Position numbers and translations under genes: made by a program. This document shows, piece by piece, positions 45,776 to 55,059 of a stretch of DNA of 64,000 nt; within the stretch, counting starts at the first letter, position 1, and each line of letters starts with the position of its first letter. This DNA comes from Porticoccus sp033791605 (GTDB lineage: Bacteria; Pseudomonadota; Gammaproteobacteria; Pseudomonadales; Porticoccaceae), in the NCBI GenBank assembly GCA_033791605.1, contig JASJGJ010000094.1:70897-134896 (forward strand), in the 5' to 3' direction. Under the pieces are notes generated by a model, which did no database searches, was not told the origin of the DNA, and saw only the letters and a program-made list of their open reading frames with translations.

Positions 45776-48620
45776 AGCCAAACACCTACCAGTGATTCGA
45801 CGTATTGCAGCGAAAGAAATTACCCTGTTTTTTGCATCACCCATTGCCTACTTATTCTTGGCAACATTCGCGGCAATTTCTTTATTTGTGTTCTTCTGGG
45901 GAGAATCCTACTTCTCAAGAAATATCGCAGATATTCGCCCACTATTTGAGTGGATGCCGGTATTACTGGTATTTCTCACCAGCACACTAACAATGCGTCT
46001 TTGGAGTGAAGAACGTAGAACTGGGACTCTGGAACATATTCTTACCCAGCCATTACCTTTATGGCACTTTGTCGCCGGTAAATTTTTAGGCTGCCTAGTG
46101 TTACTCGCTATTGCCCTGATTATTACCATACCGCTTCCCATCACCGTTTCACAAATGGGAGAACTGGACTGGGGCCCTATTTGGACAGGATATCTGGCCG
46201 CTTTTTTATTAGGTGCCGCCTACCTATCTATCGGCTTGTATGTCTCAGCCAAAAGTGACAACCAAATCGTCAGCCTTATTTGTGCTGTCGCCTTATCTGG
46301 TCTGTTCTATTTAATCGGAACTACCACGATCACTGACTTTTTTGGCAACCAGGCCGGGGAGTGGTTTAGATTATTTGGCACAGGTTCACGGTTTGACTCA
46401 ATAACCCGTGGTGTTATTGATATCAGGGATCTCTATTACTACTTCAGTATCATTTTTGTGTTCCTCTCCCTCAACATATTCACATTGGAGAGAGAACGCT
46501 GGGCTGAACATACCTCTACACCTCGCCACAAGACTTGGCGTATCGTCACGGCATTGGCCATCATCAATGTCATTGGTGTTAACTTGTGGCTCGGACAGGT
46601 AACGTCACTTCGCATAGATACCACGGAAGGTAGCCAGTACTCTATCTCTGCTTCTACCAAAGACTATTTAAGCCAGTTACAGGAGCCACTCCTGATTCGG
46701 GGCTATTTCAGCGGTAAAACCCATCCCATGTTGGCGCCCCTAGTTCCCCAGATAAAAGATTTGATACACGAATATGAAATTGCCAGCCGAGGAAAAGTAC
46801 GGATTGAGTTTGTCGATCCCATTACCAATCTGGAATTAGAGGAAGAAGCTAATCAAAAGTACGGCGTTAGACCTATTCCCCTCCAAGTAGCTGACCGCTA
46901 TCAATCTGCCATTGTAAATTCTTACTTTCACATTCTGATCAATTATGGCGATGAGTTTGAGGTGTTGGATTTCCAAGACTTAATTGAAACCAAGGCACAG
47001 GGCGACAAAGATTTTCAAATCAAACTGCGTAACCCTGAATATGACCTGACCCGGAGTATCAAAAAGGTGTTAAACAGCTACCGCAGTGGTGGAAACCTGT
47101 TTGAGACCATTAAAGGTGAACTTACCTTTAATGCCTATATTTCTACTGACGCCCTACTTCCCGATGATTTGATCGCTTATAAAAATGACATCATCGAAGT
47201 GGCCAATGCCTTAGCCGAAGATTCCAACGGTCACTTTAAAGTCAATGTTGTTGACCCCTATGCAGGTAACAGCGCTGTGGCCAAAAAGCTGACCCATGAA
47301 TATGGGCTTAAGCCACTCTCAACTGACAGAAGGTTTGGTGGTGATTTCTTCTATTTTCATCTAATTTTGGAAAAAGATGATATGGCCATTCAGATACCGC
47401 TGGAGGACAAGAGCAAGCTTAGTTTTGAGCGCAACCTCAAGGCTGCTGTGAAACGCTTTGGTAAAGGGTTTATTAAAACCATTGGCATAGTTAAGCCGAA
47501 AGATGACCCTAAACTGGAACAAATCGGCATCGCTGTACCGCAATTTAATCAGTTGGCAGAATTTCTTGGTACAGACCTCAACATAAGGGATGAAGATGTC
47601 AGTGATGGCAATGTTTCTGGTGAAGTAGATATTCTGTTAGTCGCAGCACCGAACGCTATGGGACCAAAAGAAATCTTTGCCATCGATCAATTCCTCATGA
47701 AAGGTGGTTCCGTTGTTGCCATGTCCTCCCCTTACACCATGACATTAGGACAAGGTGGCCTGGGATTGGCCAAGCTCGAGGGTGAATTCAAAGACTGGTT
47801 AAGACATAACGGCCTCGATATGGAAGACAAGCTTGTTCTTGATATGCAAAACAAAGCATTTCCTTTGCCTGTTATGCGTAATGCGGGCGGTCATCAAGTA
47901 CAGGAAGTCAGAATGATCGAATACCCCTACTTTGCTGATGTAAGAAGTAAAGGTTTCAATCAGGAAAACCCTATCACCGCCAACTTGGCACAAATGACCA
48001 TGACCTGGAGCTCACCAATCAGTATTGATCCGGAAAAAAACAGCAACAGGACAGTAACTGAATTACTACGCAGTTCTGACAAGTCATGGCTTTCGGATAA
48101 CACTGAAATCATGCCGGAAATTGATGATCAAGGCATGACCTCATTCCGCCAAGAAGGTAAGCTTGGTTCACACTTGCTGGGCGTCATCAGCGAAGGTGAA
48201 TTCACCTCTTATTTTGCTGGAAAAGCATCACCTTTAAACACAGAAGATGCCAATGACAGCCCATCCAACGTGATAGAAAAATCACCAACTTCTGCTCAAA
48301 TTATTTTGTTTAGCTCTAATGATTTCCTGAGAGACCAGACATTAACCATTGCCAACTCAGCTGTTGGTAGTGAATACCGTGGAAGTTTGGAGCTTATTGC
48401 CAACACTGTGGATTGGGCGCTGGAAGATGCCGGGCTTCTCAGCATTCGTTCCCGTGGACACTTCAACCGTACCCTGCCTCCCATGGAGCATGATACTCAG
48501 CTATTCTGGGAATACTTGAACTATGGATTGATCATTGCCGCTCTAATCATCATTGCGTTAATACGAAGAATTCGTCAGAAGTCACGGCAACAACGCTACT
48601 TAACCCAGCTGGCTAATTAA
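45765..48620 (+). CDS. ABC-2 permease fused to a Gldg-type domain
   Basis: A 951-residue membrane protein. Residues about 1-260 form an ABC-2 permease with six helices (FFASPIAYLFLATFAAISLFV onward). Then comes a helix and a large extracytoplasmic Gldg/ABC-auxiliary domain (near 290-890, FSGKTHPMLAPLVPQIKDLI, VNVVDPYAGNSAVAKKL) and a final helix near 905-930. In Bacteroidetes these parts are separate GldF and GldG. I use the ATG at 45765, with GAGGAGG eight bases upstream. Co-occurs with an ATPase and a DUF4340 protein. Confidence 0.9.
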   Translation: MQPKAKHLPVIRRIAAKEITLFFASPIAYLFLATFAAISLFVFFWGESYFSRNIADIRPLFEWMPVLLVFLTSTLTMRLWSEERRTGTLEHILTQPLPLWHFVAGKFLGCLVLLAIALIITIPLPITVSQMGELDWGPIWTGYLAAFLLGAAYLSIGLYVSAKSDNQIVSLICAVALSGLFYLIGTTTITDFFGNQAGEWFRLFGTGSRFDSITRGVIDIRDLYYYFSIIFVFLSLNIFTLERERWAEHTSTPRHKTWRIVTALAIINVIGVNLWLGQVTSLRIDTTEGSQYSISASTKDYLSQLQEPLLIRGYFSGKTHPMLAPLVPQIKDLIHEYEIASRGKVRIEFVDPITNLELEEEANQKYGVRPIPLQVADRYQSAIVNSYFHILINYGDEFEVLDFQDLIETKAQGDKDFQIKLRNPEYDLTRSIKKVLNSYRSGGNLFETIKGELTFNAYISTDALLPDDLIAYKNDIIEVANALAEDSNGHFKVNVVDPYAGNSAVAKKLTHEYGLKPLSTDRRFGGDFFYFHLILEKDDMAIQIPLEDKSKLSFERNLKAAVKRFGKGFIKTIGIVKPKDDPKLEQIGIAVPQFNQLAEFLGTDLNIRDEDVSDGNVSGEVDILLVAAPNAMGPKEIFAIDQFLMKGGSVVAMSSPYTMTLGQGGLGLAKLEGEFKDWLRHNGLDMEDKLVLDMQNKAFPLPVMRNAGGHQVQEVRMIEYPYFADVRSKGFNQENPITANLAQMTMTWSSPISIDPEKNSNRTVTELLRSSDKSWLSDNTEIMPEIDDQGMTSFRQEGKLGSHLLGVISEGEFTSYFAGKASPLNTEDANDSPSNVIEKSPTSAQIILFSSNDFLRDQTLTIANSAVGSEYRGSLELIANTVDWALEDAGLLSIRSRGHFNRTLPPMEHDTQLFWEYLNYGLIIAALIIIALIRRIRQKSRQQRYLTQLAN

Positions 48621-48632
48621 GGGAGAGCTCCA

Positions 48633-49586
48633 ATGAAAAAGCTAAAATTCTGGCTTACAAGCCTTTTGCTCCTTCAGGTATTGCTCGCTGCTGCGCTGCT
48701 ATGGAATAACCAAAGGGAGATCATCAAAAATCAACCGAAACCTTTGCTCAGCATTGATTGGACAAGTATTGATAAACTTACCATTGAGGATACGGGTGGT
48801 GGTATCACACTGGTTAAAAATGACCAATCATGGGCTCTTTCCAATCAACAATTACCCGTCAGCAATGAAGACATCAATGAGTTCTTTCATCAGCTGAAAG
48901 CACTCAAAACGGGCTGGCCTGTCGCCACTCTGACCAGCAGCCACAAACGGTTTGAGGTGTCAGATGACAAGTTTGTGAGACGTCTTCACTTATACAGTAA
49001 GGGAAAAGTCATCGGTAAGTTATTTTTTGGTAGCTCTATCGGTTTGCGTCAATCCAATGTCCGTAGAGATGGAGATGACTCTATCTATAATGCTCAGCTC
49101 GACACGCTCGACATTAGTGCCAATCCAGAGGTCTGGTTCGATAAATCCCTGCTCGCCGCCAGTGACATTAGTGCCATTAAAGGGCCTGATTACAACCTTA
49201 AAAGAAACGGCGCCACCTGGGGATTTAATCGTTCTGGGCCCTCTATTTTCCTCGGCAACAGTAAGCAAGGGCGACTTAATCAAGACAAAGTAGATGAATT
49301 AACAGAGGCACTTGCTAATCTCCCTATTCTGAAAATTTCTTCGTTAAAACCTGATTTAAATGCAGAGGGGGTAGAAAAAGTAAAAATAGAGATCACTGAC
49401 GATAAAGGTAGTTGGGTTTACCACTTTATCAAAGCTGGTGATAGCTATTATGTAAGCCGTAATGACAGAGAGGAATTATTTACTCTGGATAAAACAGTTT
49501 ACGAAAAGATTGCTGCGGTGAAACAATCTGAATTGATTTTTGCCAAGCCCACTTCCTCTACTACTCCAGATGAAAACACTCCATAA
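48633..49586 (+). CDS. DUF4340 domain protein
   Basis: A 317-residue protein with one N-terminal membrane helix (WLTSLLLLQVLLAAALLW) and a periplasmic DUF4340 domain with repeated beta-rich segments (IDKLTIEDTGGGITLVKND, KVKIEITDDKGSWVYHF). DUF4340 proteins sit beside Gldg-type ABC genes in many bacteria; function is unknown. It follows the permease by 12 bases with a GGGAGAG RBS and is the last gene of the operon before a terminator. Confidence 0.9.
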   Translation: MKKLKFWLTSLLLLQVLLAAALLWNNQREIIKNQPKPLLSIDWTSIDKLTIEDTGGGITLVKNDQSWALSNQQLPVSNEDINEFFHQLKALKTGWPVATLTSSHKRFEVSDDKFVRRLHLYSKGKVIGKLFFGSSIGLRQSNVRRDGDDSIYNAQLDTLDISANPEVWFDKSLLAASDISAIKGPDYNLKRNGATWGFNRSGPSIFLGNSKQGRLNQDKVDELTEALANLPILKISSLKPDLNAEGVEKVKIEITDDKGSWVYHFIKAGDSYYVSRNDREELFTLDKTVYEKIAAVKQSELIFAKPTSSTTPDENTP

Positions 49587-49606
49587 CTGGAAATAAAGGA
49601 GGATAG

Positions 49607-49643
49607 AAAAAAGCCTAGCGCTCATGATGCTGGGCTTTTTTTT
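49607..49643. terminator. Bidirectional rho-independent terminator
   Basis: AAAAAAGCCTAGC (49607-49619) pairs with GCTGGGCTTTTTT (49629-49641), including one T/G wobble, around a 9-base loop. A-run and T-run flanks let it work on both strands, serving the DUF4340 operon (+) and the convergent tatD gene (-). Confidence 0.88.
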
Positions 49644-49646
49644 GAC

Positions 49647-50429
49647 TTATTGACAATGTGGAAGGAATAACTGCTCGTAATTATGTGATGTGACTTCAGC
49701 AACTTCCTCATAAGTAATGCCTTTTATCTCAGCTACTGCCTTCGCTACTTCTAACACATACTGTGGCTCATTTTGCTTTCCCCTATGAGGAACAGGTGCG
49801 AGCCAGGGGGCATCTGTTTCTACCAACATGCGATCCAACGGCACTTTTTTAACCACTTCTCTTAAGGTAGAGGCATTGCGAAAGGTAATAATGCCGGAAA
49901 AAGAGAGGTAGAAATTAAGCGCCAAGGCATCACGCGCCATGTCCCATGTTTCGGTAAAGCAATGGAGAACACCAGCAGAAGTTGTATTCGCATGATCACG
50001 TAGAATGGAGATCGTTTCTACCCGTGCTTCTCGGGTGTGAACGATCACAGGCTTCAGCAGCTGACTGGCGGCCTTGAGGTGACGGATAAAGCTTTCCTGC
50101 TGCCACGCTGCCGAATCATTATCATAGTAGTTATCCAACCCCGTCTCACCAATAGCAACCACTTTAGAGTGACGCCCCAGCTCAACAAGCTCAGAAATTT
50201 CTGGCATAGCGGGTCTGATTTCCTGTAATGGATGTACACCAATAGAAACCATTACATCGTCAAACGCTGCTGTTAATTCAAGAAGCTTTTTAGACGAATC
50301 TAAATCGACACCCACGCTCAAGAAACGATGGACACCACGACTTCGTGCAGCCTGAAGTAAGTTTTCGAGAGAGTTGTCATGATCCGTCAAATCCAGATGA
50401 TCGAGATGACAGTGGGAATCCACCAACAC
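49647..50429 (-). CDS. TatD family metal-dependent hydrolase
   Basis: A 260-residue TIM-barrel DNase/hydrolase. Metal ligands are visible in VDSHCHLDHLD (near 3-13), the Glu in AIGETGLD, the His in PVIVHTREA, the His in VLHCFTE and the Asp in LVETDAPWLAP. The position at the end of the pabC-mltG-tmk-holB-pilZ string matches YcfH. It ends only a few bases from the terminator. Confidence 0.93.
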   Translation of the reverse strand: MLVDSHCHLDHLDLTDHDNSLENLLQAARSRGVHRFLSVGVDLDSSKKLLELTAAFDDVMVSIGVHPLQEIRPAMPEISELVELGRHSKVVAIGETGLDNYYDNDSAAWQQESFIRHLKAASQLLKPVIVHTREARVETISILRDHANTTSAGVLHCFTETWDMARDALALNFYLSFSGIITFRNASTLREVVKKVPLDRMLVETDAPWLAPVPHRGKQNEPQYVLEVAKAVAEIKGITYEEVAEVTSHNYEQLFLPHCQ

Positions 50430-50540
50430 GATTTGGCATTCCTTGTATATCTATGGGGTTATATCGTACCGCTACCGTCTTTAATCTAGCAGACGCTTAA
50501 GTCCTAAAATGACAACAGTTTGGATCTGGCCGGGTGTCAT

Positions 50541-50894
50541 TTACATAGTGTTGGTTGGTTTGTCAGATTCCATCATACCCGCCAAATAAGTCTCAAATTT
50601 GGCTTGTATGTCACCATGCTTTTCACTGAGTTGAATACCTACACCTTCACGTCGGTTTCCACCCATCCCCTTAGGCGTTACCCACACGACTTTACCCGTG
50701 AGAGGAATACGCTCTGGCTCATCAATCAAATCAAGAAGCAAAAAAACTTCATCACCCAACATGTAGCTTTTGCGTGTGGCAATAAATAACCCACCATTTT
50801 TAACGAAGGACATATAGGCAGCATAAAGTGCCTGAGGATCTTTAATTGAAAGATTTAGAATCCCGTTTCGAACACCACCACCAAACGCATCCAT
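50541..50894 (-). CDS. pilZ: Type IV pilus assembly protein PilZ
   Basis: About 117 residues; the segments RNGILNLSIKDPQALYAAYMSFVKNGGLFIATRKSY and GKVVWVTPKGMGGNRREGVGIQL match Pseudomonas PilZ, and the C-terminus SDKPTNTM parallels its SDRPTHTM. As in PilZ itself, the canonical c-di-GMP RxxxR motif is absent, so it probably does not bind the nucleotide. The ATG at 50894 gives the usual length; a TTG at 50906 is an alternative. The gene sits between holB and tatD, as in Pseudomonas. Confidence 0.93.
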   Translation of the reverse strand: MDAFGGGVRNGILNLSIKDPQALYAAYMSFVKNGGLFIATRKSYMLGDEVFLLLDLIDEPERIPLTGKVVWVTPKGMGGNRREGVGIQLSEKHGDIQAKFETYLAGMMESDKPTNTM

Positions 50895-51052
50895 CTCAAT
50901 AATCAACCCTATAAAATTTTCACAAGTTTACTATAGCAAGCTCCCTACCTTCTAGTGCCCAGAAGATAAGGAACAAAAATACTCTCTTCACAACACCAAT
51001 AGCAGTGAGAAGTGTTTGTAAAAAAGGAGTTAGCACGTCCTTTCATTGTTTA

Positions 51053-52045
51053 TCACGACTTCTTTGTGTTTCGTATTGAAAACAGTTGCTGCCAATTAAG
51101 CAATAGCTCTTCCCAAAGTAACAGTAAATTTGGGTTTGCCGTGCTCTGCGTTAATTTTTTAGCCTGAGTCAGTCTATCCATATAGCGAAAAATCAAACGC
51201 TGGGAAATATTACTCTGTCCAGATCGAGACTCTTTGGCTTCTACAGCCAAGAGACTATAGAGCCAATCCAAGGCCACCTGAGGATCATTTTCTTGGCATG
51301 TTTCCGCCACACTTAAGGCTGAAATCCGTTGGGCAGAGAGATCCTTTATCAACCCCTCAAATTTTCTCCTACGCTCGAGAAGATCTGTTTCAAGCAGCTG
51401 TAAAGCCAAGAGGGGACGGCCATTGGCGTACTGTAGAAGCTCTTCTATATCCTCTTGGTGACCTGCTACCTGAGCCAACCATGGTCGTACTTCTGAAGCA
51501 GAAGGCACAGGAAATTTTATCATCCGACAACGACTTCTTATGGTCGCAGATAACCTGGCCGGCTCATGACAAACCAACAACAACAGCGTACGCGGGCCAG
51601 GCTCTTCAAGGTTTTTTAATAAGGCATTGGCAGCATTAATATTCATTGATTCCGCCGGGTGGATAATCGCTACTTTCCAACCACCCTGCTGTGACGTTTT
51701 GGCAACAAAATTACCCAACTCTCGAATACTATCAATTCGGATGGCCTTACCCTGTTCTTCAGGTTCTATTTTCACCATGTCAGGGTGATTTCCAGAAGAT
51801 ACTAGGTGACATGACTTACACTGACCGCAGGCATAGCCTCCAACCGGTTCTATGCACAATAAGCTCTGTGCCAAAGATAAAGCAAATTGATGCTTACCAA
51901 TATGCTTTGAACCAACTAGGCTCAGCGCATGTGGCAGTCGTTTCTGTTCTATTTGTAAACTAAGTTGCTGCCACTGCGTTTTCTGCCATGGGTAATGCAT
52001 GGCTACTGCCTGCTGTGCAGTCTTGCTCATGCCAGCCTTACTCAT
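51053..52045 (-). CDS. holB: DNA polymerase III subunit delta'
   Basis: Clamp-loader subunit of 330 residues. The zinc-binding cysteines CIEPVGGYACGQCKSC (near 64-79), SSGNHPDM, ANALLKNLEEPGPRTLLLLV and RSRCRMIKFP (sensor 1) are clear. Its ATG overlaps the tmk stop by four bases. The N-terminus repeats MSKAGMSK, so translation may begin at Met1 or Met6. Confidence 0.94.
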   Translation of the reverse strand: MSKAGMSKTAQQAVAMHYPWQKTQWQQLSLQIEQKRLPHALSLVGSKHIGKHQFALSLAQSLLCIEPVGGYACGQCKSCHLVSSGNHPDMVKIEPEEQGKAIRIDSIRELGNFVAKTSQQGGWKVAIIHPAESMNINAANALLKNLEEPGPRTLLLLVCHEPARLSATIRSRCRMIKFPVPSASEVRPWLAQVAGHQEDIEELLQYANGRPLLALQLLETDLLERRRKFEGLIKDLSAQRISALSVAETCQENDPQVALDWLYSLLAVEAKESRSGQSNISQRLIFRYMDRLTQAKKLTQSTANPNLLLLWEELLLNWQQLFSIRNTKKS

Positions 52046-52689
52046 GTATTGCTCTCCAAAACACGTACAAACTCAGCTAAGACACTTTGAATATCTATTT
52101 GCACGTTTTCCAAGCTTTGGGAAGCATCTATCAAGCAGTACTGTTGAGGCAGTGATTTAGCTCTAGAGAGATAGCAGTTTCTAACTTTTTCAAAAAATGC
52201 CAACTTCTCTTGCTCAAAACGGTCAGGTTCACTACGATTTCTCGCACGCTCCAGCCCTTGAAATACAGGAATATCAAGTAGCAATGTCATATCAGGACGT
52301 AAATCTCCTTGAACCAGATTTTCCAGAAGTGCTATTTTTTCCATAGCGACCCCGCGTCCTCCGCCCTGGTAGGCATAAGTCGCATCTGTAAACCGATCAC
52401 AGAGTACCCATCGCCCTCGGTTCAACGCCGGAATAATCACCTCAGCCAAATGCTGAGCGCGAGCAGCAAACATCATCAACAGCTCTGTATTCTCATTGAC
52501 GGTCTCTTCCCGTCGACTCAGCAATAACTCTCTTATCCCCTCTGCCAGTGGTGTACCGCCCGGTTCCCGAGTTGTTATATGCTCAATTCCCTGTTGATCC
52601 AGCCATTGTTTGATAAAAGCAATGTTAGTGGTTTTCCCCACGCCTTCGACACCTTCAACGGTAATAAACTTTCCTGTTTTCATATTCAT
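52042..52689 (-). CDS. tmk: Thymidylate kinase
   Basis: Phosphorylates dTMP. The P-loop is VEGVEGVGKTTN (near residues 10-21), followed by the DRx-type TTREPGGTPLAE and the DRFTDATYAYQGGGRG substrate segment. The 215-residue length is normal. It lies one base after mltG and overlaps holB, so the three are co-translated. Confidence 0.96.
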   Translation of the reverse strand: MNMKTGKFITVEGVEGVGKTTNIAFIKQWLDQQGIEHITTREPGGTPLAEGIRELLLSRREETVNENTELLMMFAARAQHLAEVIIPALNRGRWVLCDRFTDATYAYQGGGRGVAMEKIALLENLVQGDLRPDMTLLLDIPVFQGLERARNRSEPDRFEQEKLAFFEKVRNCYLSRAKSLPQQYCLIDASQSLENVQIDIQSVLAEFVRVLESNT

Positions 52690-52690
52690 A

Positions 52691-53725
52691 CTAGCCTTCA
52701 GGACTGGAGCGATAGTTTGGCTTTCGTTTTAGTTGGTAACGTCGCACTGCCTTTAGATGCTCTTCCAGTGTTGCAGAAAAAAAGTGGCTGCCATCCCCCT
52801 TGGCAACAAAATAAAGGGTGTCTCCGTCTAGTGGGTGAAGTGCCGCATGAACAGCTTCCCGTCCTGGCATTGCAATAGGTGTTGGCGGTAAGCCCTTAAT
52901 CATATAGGTGTTGTACGCTGTCGGCTGTTTTAAATGACGACGAGTGATATTACCCTGATACTGATCACCCAGACCATAAATAACCGTAGGGTCGGTTTGT
53001 AACCGCATACCCTTTTTTAAACGCCGAACAAACACACCCGCTATCTCACCGCGCTCAGAACCCACACCTGTTTCCTTCTCTACAATTGAAGCTAGAACCA
53101 ACGCCTCATAGGCTGAGTTATAGGGCAGGTCAGCTGCTTTATTTCGCCACTCTTCTTCAAGAATTTCACGCATACGAGTATGAGCCCGAATAAGAATATC
53201 CCGATCGCTGTCACCTGAACTATAGAGATAAGTGTCAGGGAAAAACCAACCCTCTGGGTGTTCAATATTAAGCCCCAGGTGTTGTATTATTTCATTGTTA
53301 CTCAAACCCGTTAGCTGGTGAATCAACTTTGACTGGCCCGCCAATAATGGTAACCACTCTCTAAAGCGCAAGCCCTCTGGAACGGTGAACTGATACTGAA
53401 TAACCTTTCCTGTCATCAATAGTTCAAGTAACTCTCTAGGTGTATAACCCGTATCAAACTGATATTCACCCACTCGAATAGCTGTTTGGTGAGTAAGGCG
53501 TGCATAAGCAACAAACAATCTGGGCCGCGTCAGTAGCCCTTGATCGGCCAGCTGAATAGAGAGCGTTGTTAGATTCGAGCCACTCGGCACAATAATTATC
53601 CGCGGTTCTTTTTTTTCTGACAATGGCGTATTCAAGTATGTTTCAAGATACCAATAACCGGCTAAAGCACTCAATGTAACCAGAAGAACCCCGAACAATA
53701 GAACCCTAGATATCACCCGTAGCAT
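52691..53725 (-). CDS. mltG: Endolytic peptidoglycan transglycosylase MltG
   Basis: Inner-membrane lytic transglycosylase (YceG family) that terminates glycan strands. One N-terminal helix (residues about 5-25) precedes a LysM-like part and the catalytic domain, with catalytic Glu in LASIVEKETGVGSER. The ATG at 53725 has AAGGAG five bases upstream and overlaps the pabC stop by 13 bases; an upstream start at 53782 would add 19 polar residues before the membrane helix. Confidence 0.94.
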   Translation of the reverse strand: MLRVISRVLLFGVLLVTLSALAGYWYLETYLNTPLSEKKEPRIIIVPSGSNLTTLSIQLADQGLLTRPRLFVAYARLTHQTAIRVGEYQFDTGYTPRELLELLMTGKVIQYQFTVPEGLRFREWLPLLAGQSKLIHQLTGLSNNEIIQHLGLNIEHPEGWFFPDTYLYSSGDSDRDILIRAHTRMREILEEEWRNKAADLPYNSAYEALVLASIVEKETGVGSERGEIAGVFVRRLKKGMRLQTDPTVIYGLGDQYQGNITRRHLKQPTAYNTYMIKGLPPTPIAMPGREAVHAALHPLDGDTLYFVAKGDGSHFFSATLEEHLKAVRRYQLKRKPNYRSSPEG

Positions 53726-54555
53726 GGAAGCTCCTTGTACAACATTCCTTGTACCTTTAGGGTGTTTTTCCCCAAGGACCATTCACCTTGCCCTTCAAGA
53801 GACACCACAGGCCATATTCCCACAATAGAATTACAAATAAATACTTCTTCAGCAGATAACAACTGATCAAAGGAAATATTCGTTTCCATCACGGGGAATG
53901 AACAACGAGGTAGTAATTCTTCCATAAGGTACTGACGCATGACCCCAGACACCCCACACTGATCCAAGTTTGGGGTTATCCATAAGCCATTTTGATAGAT
54001 AAAAATATTACTACTTACACCCTCAACAACATTACCTTGCTGATCTTGCATCAAGCCCTCGGCAAAATCATCCTGCCATTCAGCTCGAGCCATTACCTGA
54101 TCGAGTCGATTAAGATGTTTAATACCGGCTAAAGCGGGTGAATGGGGCAATTGATGTTGACAGTATTTTAAGGCAATACCTTGCTGACGACGGGAGGCGT
54201 CACAATCTACAAATGGAAACCACTGCAACACATAGGTGGGCTTTACAGCGGCAGCACGGTAATAACCTCGCCCACCACAACCGGCTGTCACAATAATTTT
54301 TATTATGCCATCGGCAGGGCTGGCTTCCACTAATTGCTGAATATAATGTTCAAGCAATGATTGATCTATCGCCAACCCAAGCGTGTCAGCCCCACTGATT
54401 AAGCGAGACAGGTGATAGCGTAACAGAGGTGCAGATCTGTCGACTAATCTGATCGTTTCAAACAATCCATGACCATAGGCTAAACCACGATCTTGTGTCG
54501 CAACAGTACTGGTCTGTTCACCATTCAAAAAACAAAGATATTCACTTTCACTCAT
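53713..54555 (-). CDS. pabC: Aminodeoxychorismate lyase
   Basis: PLP fold-type IV enzyme producing 4-aminobenzoate for folate. YGHGLFETIRL at the N-terminus, the KHLNRLDQVMARAE segment with the Schiff-base Lys, and GNVVEGVSSNIF are typical. The 280-residue length is normal. It directly follows the acpP terminator; the fabF gene that normally stands between acpP and pabC is absent. Confidence 0.92.
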   Translation of the reverse strand: MSESEYLCFLNGEQTSTVATQDRGLAYGHGLFETIRLVDRSAPLLRYHLSRLISGADTLGLAIDQSLLEHYIQQLVEASPADGIIKIIVTAGCGGRGYYRAAAVKPTYVLQWFPFVDCDASRRQQGIALKYCQHQLPHSPALAGIKHLNRLDQVMARAEWQDDFAEGLMQDQQGNVVEGVSSNIFIYQNGLWITPNLDQCGVSGVMRQYLMEELLPRCSFPVMETNISFDQLLSAEEVFICNSIVGIWPVVSLEGQGEWSLGKNTLKVQGMLYKELPCYG

Positions 54556-54596
54556 GGTGAGGAATTAAACCAAATATAAAAGAAAAATTCAGACAT

Positions 54597-54628
54597 AAAA
54601 AAGGCCGCTCTATTCGAGCGGCCTTTTT
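54597..54628 (-). terminator. Rho-independent terminator after acpP
   Basis: GGCCGCTC (54603-54610) and GAGCGGCC (54616-54623) form a perfect stem around a 5-base loop, flanked by A-run and T-run, 22 bases past the acpP stop. It separates the fab operon from pabC. Confidence 0.9.
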
Positions 54629-54649
54629 AACTCAGTTGCCTAGCAGCAA

Positions 54650-54886
54650 TTAACCGAGGTTAGCATTGATATAATCAATCGCATTCTGAACTGTGGCGAT
54701 TTTTTCAGCTTCTTCATCAGGGATTTCAGTATCGAATTCCTCTTCCAAAGCCATGATCAGCTCAACAGTCTCAAGGGAATCAGCACCCAGATCTTCTACA
54801 AAAGAAGAAGATGCTTTAACGTCATCTTCTTTAACACCCAGTTGTTCAGCAACCATTTTAGCTACGCGTTCTTCGATGCTGCTCAT
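54650..54886 (-). CDS. acpP: Acyl carrier protein
   Basis: Carries growing acyl chains on phosphopantetheine. The attachment motif GADSLETVELIM places the modified Ser at residue 37. The 78-residue acidic protein is nearly identical to E. coli AcpP in pattern. AGGAGAG precedes the ATG. About 170 bases separate it from fabG, followed by a strong terminator. Confidence 0.98.
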   Translation of the reverse strand: MSSIEERVAKMVAEQLGVKEDDVKASSSFVEDLGADSLETVELIMALEEEFDTEIPDEEAEKIATVQNAIDYINANLG

Positions 54887-55059
54887 GATATATGTTCTCT
54901 CCTATTTCTTAAAAAGAATCCTGTTATCCGGTTGCTACTGCTCACCCAACAACAAAAATTTTTATTATCGACTTACTTCAGGCGCGCATTTTACCTCGAA
55001 ATAACAGCTTGTGTAACCGCTTTCGACAAAATGATTATTTCTCAATAAAATACAATATG

